64,000 bases of DNA from CADEEX01 sp964577955 (GTDB lineage Bacteria > Acidobacteriota > Vicinamibacteria > Vicinamibacterales > CAVVIG01): positions 62,001 to 126,000 of the forward strand of contig CAZOAZ010000005.1 in NCBI GenBank assembly GCA_964577955.1, read 5' to 3'. Under the pieces are notes generated by a model. The model searched no databases and had not been told where the DNA came from. It saw only the letters and a list, made by a program, of their open reading frames with translations. Every line of letters begins with the position of its first letter. Position 1 is the first letter of the stretch. The position numbers were made by a program, and so were the translations under genes. Of this stretch, positions 14,986 to 23,956 are shown piece by piece.

Positions 14986-16540
14986 CCGCGGCGCGATTCG
15001 CTGGCGTCCGGCGATTCGCTGGCGTCCGGCGATTCGGTGGCGTCCGGCTTTAGCCGGATTACACGCGTTAGCGCTCGTCGTCTCTGCGTGCGCGCCCAAG
15101 CCTCAGGGTCCGCCGCGGGTCACGCCGCCGCCGTCCACGGCGGTACGAGTCGCCGAACTGGCCCGTACGGTCGACGCGGTTCTCGACGTCCCTGAGCTCT
15201 CGCGCGGCACCTGGGGCCTCCAGGTCACGTCGCTCACGCGCGGTGACACGCTCTACGCTCGTAACGCCGACAAGCTCCTGATGCCAGGGTCGACGCTCAA
15301 GCTGCTGACGCTGGCGGCTGCTGCCGACCGTCTGGGCTGGGACTTCCGATTTCACACGCGGCTTCTGGCTTCCGGGACGATTCAGGACGGCGTCCTGAAC
15401 GGCGACCTCATCGTCGTCGGATCGGGCGATCCGTCGATGGACGACTGGGACGGTGCGGCCACGCGCCTCTTCGAGTCCTGGGCGGCGCAGCTAAAAGCCG
15501 CCGGCATCAGCACGGTCCGCGGCCGGATCGTCGGCGACGACGACGCGTTCGACGACGACGGACTCGGCACCGGGTGGGCGTGGGACGACCTCGGTGCGAG
15601 TTATGCGACCGGCGTGGGCGCCCTGCAGTTCAACCAGAACACAGTCCGCGTGTTCGTCAGTCCTGGCGCGGCGGCCGGCGATGCCGCGACGATCTCGACG
15701 ACGCCGGCAGCGACGCCGCTGACGTTCCGCAACCGGGCGTCGACCGTCGCCGCCGAGGCGCCCGCGGCGCTGACGCTCCGCCGCCCGGCGTTCTCGTCGA
15801 CGCTCGAGGTCCAAGGCGGCATCCGGCTCGGCGCGGCGCCGTTCGTCCAGAACGTGTCCGTCGAGAATCCAACGCTCTATCTCGCGATGGCAGTGCGAAG
15901 CGGTTTGATCGGCAATGGGATCGTGATCGACGGACCGGCCGTCGACGTCGACGATCTCGATCATCCGCCGGACAAGTTGGCAGCGACCGAGATCGCCGAC
16001 GCCGCATCACCTCCGCTCGCGGAGCTGGCCGCGACGATGATGCAGCTCAGTCAGAATCTCTATGCGGAAACGCTGGTCCGGGCGGTGGCGGCGACTGGCG
16101 AGAGCCATTACGGCTCGGCGGCCGAGGGGCTGCAGGCCATCCGCGCCACGCTGACCAACTGGGCGGTGTCGACGGAATTCGTGATGGCGGACGGGTCGGG
16201 GCTCTCGCGCTACAACCTCGCCACCCCGGCCATCCTGGTCGGCGTCTTGAAGCACGTCGAAGCCGACGCGAACCTACGCGACAGCTTCGGACAGACTCTT
16301 GCCGTCGCCGGCGTCAATGGCACGCTGGCCAATCGGATGAAGGGAACCGCGGCCGAAAACAATGCCCGGGCCAAAACCGGATCGATGTCGAACATGCGCG
16401 CCCTGGCCGGGTACGTGCAAACGGCGAGCCGAGAGCCGTTGGCGTTCGCGATCATCGCGAACAACTACGGCATCCCCATCGATCGGATCGATCGCGCGGT
16501 AGACGACATCGTCGTGGCGCTCGCTCAGTTCCGCAGATAA
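14930..16540 (+). CDS. dacB: D-Ala-D-Ala carboxypeptidase/endopeptidase (PBP4, family S13), lipoprotein
   Basis: S13 penicillin-binding protein. All three active-site motifs are present: SxxK in PGSTLKLLT, SxN in SQNLYAE, KTG in ARAKTGSMS. A lipobox (VVSAC) follows a short hydrophobic run, so the mature protein is a lipoprotein acting on peptidoglycan in the periplasm. The start is unusual: the only in-frame ATG (14,930) is inside the previous gene, and the residues between it and the signal peptide are IRWRPA repeated three times, encoded by the 18-bp tandem repeat. Either translation begins there, giving a long arginine-rich n-region, or a non-standard start lies within the repeat. The enzyme call is secure; the first 40 residues are not. 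Confidence 0.88.
   Translation: MHRRPLQRQRRPPRLHQSSRGAIRWRPAIRWRPAIRWRPALAGLHALALVVSACAPKPQGPPRVTPPPSTAVRVAELARTVDAVLDVPELSRGTWGLQVTSLTRGDTLYARNADKLLMPGSTLKLLTLAAAADRLGWDFRFHTRLLASGTIQDGVLNGDLIVVGSGDPSMDDWDGAATRLFESWAAQLKAAGISTVRGRIVGDDDAFDDDGLGTGWAWDDLGASYATGVGALQFNQNTVRVFVSPGAAAGDAATISTTPAATPLTFRNRASTVAAEAPAALTLRRPAFSSTLEVQGGIRLGAAPFVQNVSVENPTLYLAMAVRSGLIGNGIVIDGPAVDVDDLDHPPDKLAATEIADAASPPLAELAATMMQLSQNLYAETLVRAVAATGESHYGSAAEGLQAIRATLTNWAVSTEFVMADGSGLSRYNLATPAILVGVLKHVEADANLRDSFGQTLAVAGVNGTLANRMKGTAAENNARAKTGSMSNMRALAGYVQTASREPLAFAIIANNYGIPIDRIDRAVDDIVVALAQFRR
14995..15061. repeat. Three 18-bp tandem repeats plus GGCTTTAGCCGGA element
   Basis: GATTCGCTGGCGTCCGGC occurs three times in a row (14,995-15,012, 15,013-15,030, 15,031-15,048, the third with one change), followed by TTTAGCCGGATTA. 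The last 26 bases (15,036-15,061) are the exact reverse complement of 29,565-29,590. The repeat lies across the signal-peptide start of the DacB-like gene. Confidence 0.85.
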
Positions 16541-17700
16541 GCGCGCACCGCGTCGAGAATGGCGTCGCCCGATCCGTTCAGGCCGCCGGCCTGCGCGAGA
16601 TCCGGCTTGCCGCCGCCGCGGCCCCCGAACTGCCCGGCGATGGTTTTGACCAGCGCGTCACAGGCCAGTGTTCCGTCCTTGGCGCGAGCGGCAACGATCA
16701 GCGCCGGCGTACTCGTAGACACGAGCACGACCGACACCGGAGCACGACCAGCGGTGGCTGTTGCCAACGCCTTCAGCGTGTTCGCATCGCCCTCGACCGT
16801 GGCGACGACGAGGCCAAGTGCGTCCGCAGTCGCGGCGAGTTCTTCCGCTTTGTAGCGAGCGAGTTCCGTCTGCAGGGCGCCGGCCGTTCGCTTCTGTTCG
16901 CGGGCGTCGGCAAGCAGACGTTCGATACCGGATGGAATGTCGTCCGGCAACACCGACAGCAGTCGGACGCTGGCCGTCGTGAGATCGCGCAACCGGCCAA
17001 AGTGCTTGAGCGCCCGGCCGCCGCAGACGAAACTGACGCGCAGTCCACCCTTGAACCGCTCCCAGCCCGATACGGCGATGAGGCCCACTTCGCCGGTGCG
17101 GGCAACATGCGTTCCGCCGCACGCGGACAGATCCCAGTCCGTGATGTCGACGAGCCGCAGCGTGCCGGTCCGGCTCGGGGTTTTGCGCAGCGGCAACGCC
17201 GCCGCATCGCCCGCGCTCGTATAGCGTACGGTGACCAGGCGGTCTTCCCAGACGACACCGTTGGCCGCGACCTCTGCGGCACCGATGTCGGCCGGCGTGA
17301 CCTCGCGGTCGAGATCGATCGTCGACACATCCGATCCGAGGTGGAAGCTGACGGTTTTGACGCCGCGTACCCGCACGAACGCGGCGGACAGCACGTGCTG
17401 GCCGGTGTGCTGCTGCATGTGATCGAACCGGCGTTGCCAATCGACGACGCCGCGCACCGTTGAACCGATTTCGAACGGCACACCTTCGGCCAGATGGACG
17501 ACATCGTCGTCCTCCTCGAAGACGTCGACAACGCGGCGGTCGTCGAGCGTGCCGGTGTCGAACGGCTGGCCGCCGGTCGTCGGATAAAAGGCGCTGCGAT
17601 CCAGCCAGATCGCCTGCCGATCGCCGCGCGTTTCGGCGCGGAGAATCTGCGCCTCGAAGTCGAGCGAGGTGCTGTCGTTGTAGTAGAGACGCTCAGTCAT
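16525..17700 (-). CDS. AlaX-like alanyl-tRNA editing protein with DHHA1 domain
   Basis: 391 residues. It has the AlaRS editing domain without the catalytic aminoacylation core: FYPTTGGQPFDTG, the zinc motif HxxxH (H94, H98) in HMQQHTGQHVLSA, and CGGTH (C194, H198). A coiled-coil linker and a C-terminal DHHA1 domain (about residues 290-390; GRGGGKPDLAQAGG) follow. By family it hydrolyses Ser-tRNA(Ala) or Gly-tRNA(Ala) made by mistake. Its 3' end overlaps the convergent dacB by 16 bases. It is the long AlaX form, so it probably works in trans as a free-standing editor. Confidence 0.9.
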   Translation of the reverse strand: MTERLYYNDSTSLDFEAQILRAETRGDRQAIWLDRSAFYPTTGGQPFDTGTLDDRRVVDVFEEDDDVVHLAEGVPFEIGSTVRGVVDWQRRFDHMQQHTGQHVLSAAFVRVRGVKTVSFHLGSDVSTIDLDREVTPADIGAAEVAANGVVWEDRLVTVRYTSAGDAAALPLRKTPSRTGTLRLVDITDWDLSACGGTHVARTGEVGLIAVSGWERFKGGLRVSFVCGGRALKHFGRLRDLTTASVRLLSVLPDDIPSGIERLLADAREQKRTAGALQTELARYKAEELAATADALGLVVATVEGDANTLKALATATAGRAPVSVVLVSTSTPALIVAARAKDGTLACDALVKTIAGQFGGRGGGKPDLAQAGGLNGSGDAILDAVRAYLRN

Positions 17701-17775
17701 TGGGGGCTGGGGACTAGGGACTAGGGGCTGGGGCTAGGGGCTGGGGACCAGGGGCTGGGGGCTGGGGACTGCGGC
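17701..17775. repeat. GGGGCTGGGGACT phrase repeat
   Basis: About nine degenerate copies of a 6-8 base unit built from GGGGCT, GGGGACT and AGGGACT fill the space between the AlaX-like gene and the sensor kinase gene and continue into the 3' end of the kinase gene, where they encode its last residues (VPSPQPLVPSP). It is complementary in type to 7004-7045. Confidence 0.8.
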
Positions 17776-19563
17776 CGGAAGTTCGAAGTAGAACGTCGAA
17801 CCGCCGTACTGGTTCCGTTGATAACCGATCGTCCCACCCAAGGCACGGATGATTCCGTAGCTCACCGACAGGCCGAGGCCGGTTCCGTGGCCGACCGGCT
17901 TTGTCGTGAAGAACGGCTGAAAGAGTTTCGGCTCGTCTTCCGGCCGCACGCCAGGTCCATTGTCTGACACCTCAAACCTGACCGACTCGCCGGCGTCGAG
18001 CGTGCGGATTTCGATCCGGCCGTCGCCAACGCGGAAGCCTTTGACCGCCTGCTGGGCGTTCACGACCAGGTTCAGCATCACCTGCTCGAGTTCGGTGAGA
18101 TTGGCCGCAACCAGCCGCGTCGCGCGGATACAGACCTCGATCTGCAACGCGCTCGAGTCGTCGCCGGTCGAGACGAACTTCAGCACGTCCGCGACCACGT
18201 CGCGCAGATCGATCTCGCTGACGCGAGACGGATGCTGGGCGGTAAAGCGCGACAGCCCGCGGATGATCTCCCGCGCGCGGCCGCCCTGTTCCTTCAGAAA
18301 GCGCACCAGCGTCTGGCTGTCCGCTGACAACGCCTCCCTCCGCTCGAGCAGTTCGGCGGCGCCGAGCAGCGCCTGCAGCGGATTGCTCAACTCGTGCGCG
18401 ACGCCCGACGCCAGCAGACCGACGGCGGCGAGCCGCTCCTGGCGCACGACCTGCCCCTGCAGCAGCTGCAGCTCGTCGTTCAGCGCGCGTTCCTGCTGCA
18501 CCTGGCGGCTCAGCGCCTCCTGCGCGCTCTTCAGATTCGCCGCCATCGTCGCGAACGACTGCCGGAACTCTTCGAGCTCGAGATTCGGCGACGGCGTCGT
18601 GGCCACGGGCGACAGGTCGCCGGCCGCGAGCCGCTGCGTCGCCACGCGCAGTTGATTCAAGTGCCGCGACATGACGCCCGCCAGCCACACGCCAAGGAAC
18701 AGCGAGGCGCCGATCGTTCCAGCGGCGATCAGGATGTTTCTCCGCCACAGCGGCCACAGCCGATTGACGATGACGGTACGCGGGACACCGACGGTGAGCA
18801 CCCACGGCGCGCCGGTGACCTCCGCCTCGCCGTAGAACCGTTCGAGACCGTCGGTGTCGACGGCGACCTCCGTCCGCGGCAGCTGCGCGCGATCGAACGC
18901 GACGCCCTTCGCGCCGACATATTTCTCAGCTTCGCGGCTGCGCGTCAGAATCCGGTTCGACGAATCGAGCACGGTCACCACGGCGTCCATCGGCAGCGGA
19001 ATGCGGCTGAACTGCTGCTGCAGCTTGAGCAGATCCATCGCCAGACCGAGCACGCCGACGATGGCGTCCTGACGGTTGCGAATCGGATAACCGATCACGA
19101 TGGTCGGCTTGCCGCTGATGCGACCGATTGTCAGTTCGCCGACGACCGCACGGCCTTCGGTCAGCACCTGGCGCACCAGCGGCATCTGCGGGTTGAGCGC
19201 CGAGGCGCCGGGCAACGCCGAGAGCACCTGTGCCCCGAACGGGTCGGCGCGCAGCACGTTCAGCAGCAGCGGCTGACTGCGGAGCGCGGCCTGCAGCACC
19301 CGCGGCGTTTCGTCGGCTTCCGGTTCGATGACGAACTGATTGAGCACGAGCGCCGAGGCGAGCGCGTCGAGACCGCTCAGATATTGATCCAGCGACGCGG
19401 CGGCGCTGACCGCCAGCGAGCCGGCCTGCTCCTGCGCTTCGGCGAGGCGCTCGACGCGGGTGCGATTCGCCGACCACGCGATGCCGGCAGCGATCGGGAG
19501 CACGAACACGCAGGCTGCGGCGATGACCTGGCGGCGAATCGGCTGTCGAGTGAAAGGACGCAC
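17734..19563 (-). CDS. Membrane sensor histidine kinase (Cache-HAMP-HisKA-HATPase)
   Basis: 609 residues. Membrane helix 1 (about 13-32), extracytoplasmic double-Cache sensor (about 33-270; IGYPIRNRQDAIVGVLGLAMDL), membrane helix 2 (about 275-298), HAMP, a coiled coil, then HisKA with H-box GVAHELSNPLQ (about residue 390) and a HATPase domain with N-box (VMLNLVVNAQQA), G1 (DNGPGV) and G2 (GTGLGLSVSYGI). It would autophosphorylate on the H-box His in response to an external ligand. No response regulator is adjacent (orphan). The C-terminal PSPQPLVPSP tail is encoded by the intergenic repeat. Confidence 0.92.
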   Translation of the reverse strand: MRPFTRQPIRRQVIAAACVFVLPIAAGIAWSANRTRVERLAEAQEQAGSLAVSAAASLDQYLSGLDALASALVLNQFVIEPEADETPRVLQAALRSQPLLLNVLRADPFGAQVLSALPGASALNPQMPLVRQVLTEGRAVVGELTIGRISGKPTIVIGYPIRNRQDAIVGVLGLAMDLLKLQQQFSRIPLPMDAVVTVLDSSNRILTRSREAEKYVGAKGVAFDRAQLPRTEVAVDTDGLERFYGEAEVTGAPWVLTVGVPRTVIVNRLWPLWRRNILIAAGTIGASLFLGVWLAGVMSRHLNQLRVATQRLAAGDLSPVATTPSPNLELEEFRQSFATMAANLKSAQEALSRQVQQERALNDELQLLQGQVVRQERLAAVGLLASGVAHELSNPLQALLGAAELLERREALSADSQTLVRFLKEQGGRAREIIRGLSRFTAQHPSRVSEIDLRDVVADVLKFVSTGDDSSALQIEVCIRATRLVAANLTELEQVMLNLVVNAQQAVKGFRVGDGRIEIRTLDAGESVRFEVSDNGPGVRPEDEPKLFQPFFTTKPVGHGTGLGLSVSYGIIRALGGTIGYQRNQYGGSTFYFELPAAVPSPQPLVPSP

Positions 19564-19578
19564 GCGCGTCCCGCGATT

Positions 19579-20250
19579 TTAGCGTAGCAGCGGGTCGTGG
19601 AGCCCGGCTTCCGCGAAGCCTTTCGCGCGCAGCAGGCAGCTGTCGCAGTGTTCGCACGGGTGTCCGTCAGCAGCTGGAGCGTAACAGCTGTGCGTGAGAC
19701 CGTAGTCGAGACCCAACGTTTGTCCGTGTCGGATGATGTCTGACTTTGACAGTGCGATCAGCGGCGTATGCACGCGAAAGCGGGTGCCTTCGACGCCGGC
19801 GCGAGTCGCGAGCGAGGCCAACTGCTCGAAGGCGCGAATGAACTCCGGCCGGCAATCCGGATACCCTGAATAATCCAGCGCGTTCACGCCGATGAAGATG
19901 TCGGCGATGTTCAGCACTTCGGCCCAGCCGAGCGCCAGCGACAGGAAGATCGTGTTCCGCGCCGGCACATACGTCGACGGAATGTCGGTCGCGGCAAGAT
20001 CGCGGTCGCGCGGCACGGGCTCATCGGAGGTGAGCGACGACCCGCCGATCGGCCGCAGGTCGAGCGGCAGTTCGAGATGCCGTAGGACGCCGAGCGCCCG
20101 CGCCACCTGCCGCGCGGCGTCAACTTCCCGCGCGTGACGCTGGCCGTAGGCGATGGTCAGCGCCGACAGCGCGAACCCTTCCGCTCGGGCCATGGCCGCC
20201 GCGGTATACGAATCGAGGCCGCCGCTGAGCAGAACGATCGCCTCACGCAT
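19579..20250 (-). CDS. queC: 7-cyano-7-deazaguanine synthase QueC
   Basis: 223 residues. The N-type ATP pyrophosphatase P-loop SGGLDS (9-14) and the zinc site C189, C199, C202, C205 are complete. It converts 7-carboxy-7-deazaguanine to preQ0 with ATP and ammonia, in queuosine biosynthesis. The next gene upstream in the same direction is queE, three bases away. queD and queF are not in the window. No dpdA-type gene suggests a DNA-modification role, so tRNA queuosine is the likely pathway. Confidence 0.95.
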   Translation of the reverse strand: MREAIVLLSGGLDSYTAAAMARAEGFALSALTIAYGQRHAREVDAARQVARALGVLRHLELPLDLRPIGGSSLTSDEPVPRDRDLAATDIPSTYVPARNTIFLSLALGWAEVLNIADIFIGVNALDYSGYPDCRPEFIRAFEQLASLATRAGVEGTRFRVHTPLIALSKSDIIRHGQTLGLDYGLTHSCYAPAADGHPCEHCDSCLLRAKGFAEAGLHDPLLR

Positions 20251-20253
20251 CGA

Positions 20254-20895
20254 TCACACTCCGCGCATCGTCGGCGGCCAGATCAGTTTGTGCAGCTGAA
20301 ACTGGAGACGCGCTGGAAGGTGATCCGCCAGCATCCACTCGGACAGCGTGCGTGGATCGAGGACGCCATGAACGGGCGAGAGCAGGATGGCGCCGACGCG
20401 GCCGGCCAGCGCGTGCCGTGCAATGACCTCTTTCGCGTAGTCGTAGTCAGCGCGATCCTTCACGACGAATTTCACTTCGTCCGACGCTCCGACCAGCGCG
20501 AGATTCGGCCAATGATTCCGCTCGGACTCGTCGCTGCCTGGACACTTGACGTCGACGATCTTCACGACCGGCGCCGGCACACGGTCGATCGGACGATGGC
20601 CGCCGGTCTCCAGCATGACCGTGTACCCGCGCGCGAGCAGCGTCTCCATCAGCGGATAGACCTCGTCCTGCAGCAGCGGTTCGCCGCCGGTCACTTCGAC
20701 CAGGCCGCAGCGATACTGCTCGACTTCGGCGACGACGTCCTCGAGCGAGCGTTTGCGTCCTTCGTAAAACGCATACGGCGTGTCGCACCAGGAGCAGCGC
20801 AAATCGCAGGCGGTCAGGCGGACGAAGACGCACGGCTCGCCGGCGCGCGTGCCCTCCCCTTGAATCGAATAGAAGATCTCGTTGATCGTCAGCAT
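20254..20895 (-). CDS. queE: 7-carboxy-7-deazaguanine synthase QueE (radical SAM)
   Basis: 213 residues from the ATG at 20,895. The radical SAM cluster is C30-x3-C34-x2-C37 (CDLRCSWC), preceded by FYSIQGEG, the QueE signature, and followed by the GGEPLLQ motif. It rearranges 6-carboxytetrahydropterin to 7-carboxy-7-deazaguanine. Longer in-frame sequence upstream overlaps the methyltransferase gene and has no family similarity, so the shorter start is right. It ends 3 bases before queC begins. Confidence 0.94.
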   Translation of the reverse strand: MLTINEIFYSIQGEGTRAGEPCVFVRLTACDLRCSWCDTPYAFYEGRKRSLEDVVAEVEQYRCGLVEVTGGEPLLQDEVYPLMETLLARGYTVMLETGGHRPIDRVPAPVVKIVDVKCPGSDESERNHWPNLALVGASDEVKFVVKDRADYDYAKEVIARHALAGRVGAILLSPVHGVLDPRTLSEWMLADHLPARLQFQLHKLIWPPTMRGV

Positions 20896-20903
20896 GGTGC
20901 CGT

Positions 20904-22925
20904 TCAGTCCACCACCTCGAAGGGGAGCCGGACCGGCTTCGATCCGAGCGGCGAGAACCACGCGACCTGCGCGGCGACGCAATCGAGCTCGATGATGTAG
21001 CGCCCCGGCGGCAGGAGCGGGAGCCGCATCCGGCACGACGCGGTGTCGCCCGGCGCGAGCTCGCGCGGCGGCTCGGTGATCGCCATGGTCTGGAAATCGA
21101 AATTCAGCAACTGCCCCTGTCCGTCATATAAGTGTGTGCCAAGCCGGACGCCGCCGTACGGCTGGTCCGACGGCAGCCAGACGGCCGTGCCGGCGTTGGC
21201 GACCGTCGCGTCGATCTCGATCGCGTCACCCGCCCGTACCGTGCCGGCGACCAGAGCGGCGCTGATGGTGGACCCGAGGCCATCGGCGCGGCGGCTGTCG
21301 AAGCGGGCGGCGCCGGCCTTGGTCAGAAAGAACGTTCGCGCATTTCTGAGGAAGACCCGTGTCGACGCCGTCCACGGCCCGGTGGCCACGCCGCCGGCGA
21401 GAAAGTCTTCGAACTCGGCGAGCGAGGCCAGGAGCGGCGGGGAATTGAAGACGGCGAGCTTCAGGTCACTGAATCCGGCCGCCTGGGCCGTGCGCCACAG
21501 CGCATGAACGTCGATGTCGTTCTCGACGACCTTGTAGGTCCGCATTTCGAATTGCGAGAACGGCGAGCGCGAGTGGCCCGGACCCGGCTCGGCAAAGCCG
21601 GCGACGCCGCCCGGCGCGAGCACCCGCGCGAATTCGCGCAGCACGTCGTCCGGGTTGGGCGTGTGATGAAACGCATGGAAGCACAGAATGCGATCGACGG
21701 CGGCGTCGGGAAGATCGATGCGGCGGCCGTCGAAGGTCAAGAACTGCGGCGCCGGCCGGGTACCGATGATCGGGAGCCGATCGTAGAGTTCGCGGGCGAT
21801 GCGAAGCGCGGTCGGCGACACGTCGAGGAGGATGACGCGGCACCCCAGCTGGGTGAGAAAGCGCGACAGCCACCCGGTGCCGGCGCCGAACTCGAGCACG
21901 GTCTGCCCAGGCGAGAGATTCAGGCCATGGAGCACGGCCGCCATCCCTTCGAGCAGCGTCGCCATTTCGTGGGGCTGACTGAACGGCTTGGTGAGCTGGT
22001 GATCGTAGTCGGTCAGCGTCGCGAAGTACTCCTCGGCGGCGGCGTTCAACTCGTCGATGGACGTCCCGGCGATCACCGTTCGGACGTCGATTGGCGGCGC
22101 GGCGGTCGCGCGATTCGCCGCACCAGCGGCGAGCGCCTTCGCCGCGTCCTTCTGCGTCGGGAGCGGCGCTTCGACGAACAGGAGCGCCGTGTCGACGCCG
22201 TCGTGCGGCTCGAGCACGACGTTCACGGTCGACGGAAGCTGTTCGTGGACGACGCCCATGAGCCGCGACAGCTCGTAGCTTTCGGTGGGAAAGAACGGCT
22301 CGTCGCCCGGCTTGCCGCGCGCAAGATTCACGACACGGTTGAGCGGCGGGAACCGTTCGCGCCCCCAGCGGAGGAAGCGAATCGGCCAGGTGCCGCTCGT
22401 CCGATAGGGGACGTAGAAGACACCGATGCCGCCCGGCGCGAGGCGGCGAATGAGCGTCCGCACGAGTTCGAGGCCGTCGGCCTCGGAGAGCCGCTGGAGC
22501 ACGAGGTAGCAGCTGATGAAATCGAACGTCCGCGCGCTCGCGGCAAACTCCGCCGCCGACTGCAGCAGCACGTTGGTCAGGCTGTGGCGCTCAATCGTTT
22601 CGGCCGCGACGGCGCGCATCGCCGGCGATCGGTCGACCGCCACCAGCAATCCGCCGCGCCGGGCCGCGCGCTGCGCCAGCGGCCCGATCAGGCGGCCGGC
22701 GCCGCAGCCGTATTCGAGGAGACTCGTCGGCGCAAAATCCGGAGCGAGGCGCTCTTCCGTCAGACGAAAGATGTGGGCGACCAGGGCCTCGCCGCTCGCG
22801 AAGAACTGCCGCTCGTGCTCGGCCGTGAGGTTCGCGCGGAGAAACTCCGGCGCCGTCAGCACCGCGAAATACGGTTCGCGGGCGGCAAACGCTTCCCACC
22901 GGCTGTCGGAGAGGTCGGAAACCAT
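20904..22925 (-). CDS. Tandem methyltransferase protein with C-terminal beta-sandwich
   Basis: 673 residues with two separate class I SAM methyltransferase domains. Domain 1 (about 45-220) has LLEYGCGAGRL. Domain 2 (about 300-500) has VLEFGAGTGWLS, then ILCFHAFHHTPNPDDVLREFARVL. The last about 110 residues (AGDAIEIDATVANAGTAVW, GRYIIELDCVAAQ) look like a beta-sandwich of the kind appended to O-antigen or glycan-modifying enzymes. No membrane segment or signal is seen. It is likely to modify a polysaccharide or lipid-linked glycan, but that is inference from the C-terminal module. It lies 8 bases upstream of queE. Confidence 0.78.
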   Translation of the reverse strand: MVSDLSDSRWEAFAAREPYFAVLTAPEFLRANLTAEHERQFFASGEALVAHIFRLTEERLAPDFAPTSLLEYGCGAGRLIGPLAQRAARRGGLLVAVDRSPAMRAVAAETIERHSLTNVLLQSAAEFAASARTFDFISCYLVLQRLSEADGLELVRTLIRRLAPGGIGVFYVPYRTSGTWPIRFLRWGRERFPPLNRVVNLARGKPGDEPFFPTESYELSRLMGVVHEQLPSTVNVVLEPHDGVDTALLFVEAPLPTQKDAAKALAAGAANRATAAPPIDVRTVIAGTSIDELNAAAEEYFATLTDYDHQLTKPFSQPHEMATLLEGMAAVLHGLNLSPGQTVLEFGAGTGWLSRFLTQLGCRVILLDVSPTALRIARELYDRLPIIGTRPAPQFLTFDGRRIDLPDAAVDRILCFHAFHHTPNPDDVLREFARVLAPGGVAGFAEPGPGHSRSPFSQFEMRTYKVVENDIDVHALWRTAQAAGFSDLKLAVFNSPPLLASLAEFEDFLAGGVATGPWTASTRVFLRNARTFFLTKAGAARFDSRRADGLGSTISAALVAGTVRAGDAIEIDATVANAGTAVWLPSDQPYGGVRLGTHLYDGQGQLLNFDFQTMAITEPPRELAPGDTASCRMRLPLLPPGRYIIELDCVAAQVAWFSPLGSKPVRLPFEVVD

Positions 22926-22963
22926 GAAAACGCGGAAGGCGTGAGGCTCTATTATCTACGGGA

Positions 22964-23956
22964 GTGGAACCGATCCGCATCGGCACGTCGGGCTGGAACT
23001 ATCCGCGCGGCAAAGGCACCTGGAACGGGATCTTCTATCCGCCGGCGCGCGGCCGATCGAAGTCGTTCGACGAGCTCGCGTACTACGCCGAGCACTTCAA
23101 TACCGTTGAAATCAACACGACGTTCTACGGGCAACCCAAACCGGAGGTCTCCCGCCAGTGGGCGGCCCGCACGCCCGCAGGCTTCGAGTTCTCGGTGAAG
23201 CTGTATCAGAAGTTCACCCACCCGGGCATGTTCAAGGAGCGGCTGGGACGTGCGCTCGGGGACGCGACCGCGGATGACGCCGCGCTCCAGATGCTGGCAC
23301 AGCCGAACGCAGCCGACCTCGACGAGTTCCGCCGCGGCATCGATCCACTGGCCGAGGCCGGCAAGCTCGGCGCGCTGCTGGCGCAATTCCCGCCGAGCTT
23401 CAAGGCCACGGATGCGAGCCGCGACGGCGTCGCCATGCTGTTGCGGACGCTCGCGGACTATCAGGTCGCGGTGGAGTTACGGCATCGCAGCTGGAGCGAT
23501 GATTTCGGCGGCACGCTCGCGCTGCTCAACAGCCATCAGGCGGCGTGGGTGCAGATTGATGAACCGAAGTTCCGTTTTTCGATCCGCCAGAACTTCCTGC
23601 CCAACGTGAAGGGGTTCTACTACCTGCGGCTGCACGGCCGGAACGCCGCCAACTGGTGGCGGCCGGCGGCCTCCGAGGATCGTTACAACTATCTGTATTC
23701 AGGGGAGGAACTGCGCGAGTTCAGCGAGACCGCGCGGGCGGCGCAGGCGCTCGTCAAAAAGACGTATCTGTATACGAACAACCACTACTCGGCCAAGTCG
23801 GTGGCCAATGCGGCCATGATCAAGCAGCAGCTCGACGAACCGCTCGGCGGCACCTATTCACCGGAGTTCATCGCCCGCTATCCGGAGATGATCCTTGCAG
23901 GTGGGGTCCGGCTTCAGCCGGACCCAGCGCCGAGCCCGCGCAGCCTACTGAAGTGA
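22964..23956 (+). CDS. DUF72 family protein
   Basis: 330 residues with the DUF72 TIM-barrel signature: RIGTSGWNYP near the start, FNTVEINTTFYGQP, GFEFSVKLYQKFTH and FYYLRLHGRN. Start is GTG at 22,964. The function of DUF72 proteins is not established. The C-terminal residues after PEMILA (GGVRLQPDP...) are encoded by a GGTGGGGTCCGGCTTCAGCCGGACCC palindromic element (23,900-23,925), so the natural C terminus has probably been extended by repeat insertion. Confidence 0.88.
   Translation: MEPIRIGTSGWNYPRGKGTWNGIFYPPARGRSKSFDELAYYAEHFNTVEINTTFYGQPKPEVSRQWAARTPAGFEFSVKLYQKFTHPGMFKERLGRALGDATADDAALQMLAQPNAADLDEFRRGIDPLAEAGKLGALLAQFPPSFKATDASRDGVAMLLRTLADYQVAVELRHRSWSDDFGGTLALLNSHQAAWVQIDEPKFRFSIRQNFLPNVKGFYYLRLHGRNAANWWRPAASEDRYNYLYSGEELREFSETARAAQALVKKTYLYTNNHYSAKSVANAAMIKQQLDEPLGGTYSPEFIARYPEMILAGGVRLQPDPAPSPRSLLK
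23900..23925. repeat. GTCCGGCTTCAGCCGGAC palindromic element inside a gene end
   Basis: An inverted repeat (GGGTCCGGCT around a TCAG centre) in the coding 3' end of the DUF72 gene. It is a variant of the GGCGTCCGGCTTTAGCCGGA element at 15,036-15,061 and 29,565-29,590. Confidence 0.65.

Noticed and set aside
11941..15099. A 1052-codon open frame on the minus strand opposite the GldG-like and DUF4340 genes.
   Set aside because: It is antisense to two genes with clear domains and in-register operon overlaps; its Arg/Asp/Glu-rich composition is that of a frame left open by high G+C content.
19579..22925. queC and queE next to a methyltransferase as a 7-deazaguanine DNA-modification island.
   Set aside because: No dpdA-type transglycosylase, restriction gene or phage gene is present; ordinary queuosine synthesis explains the pair.
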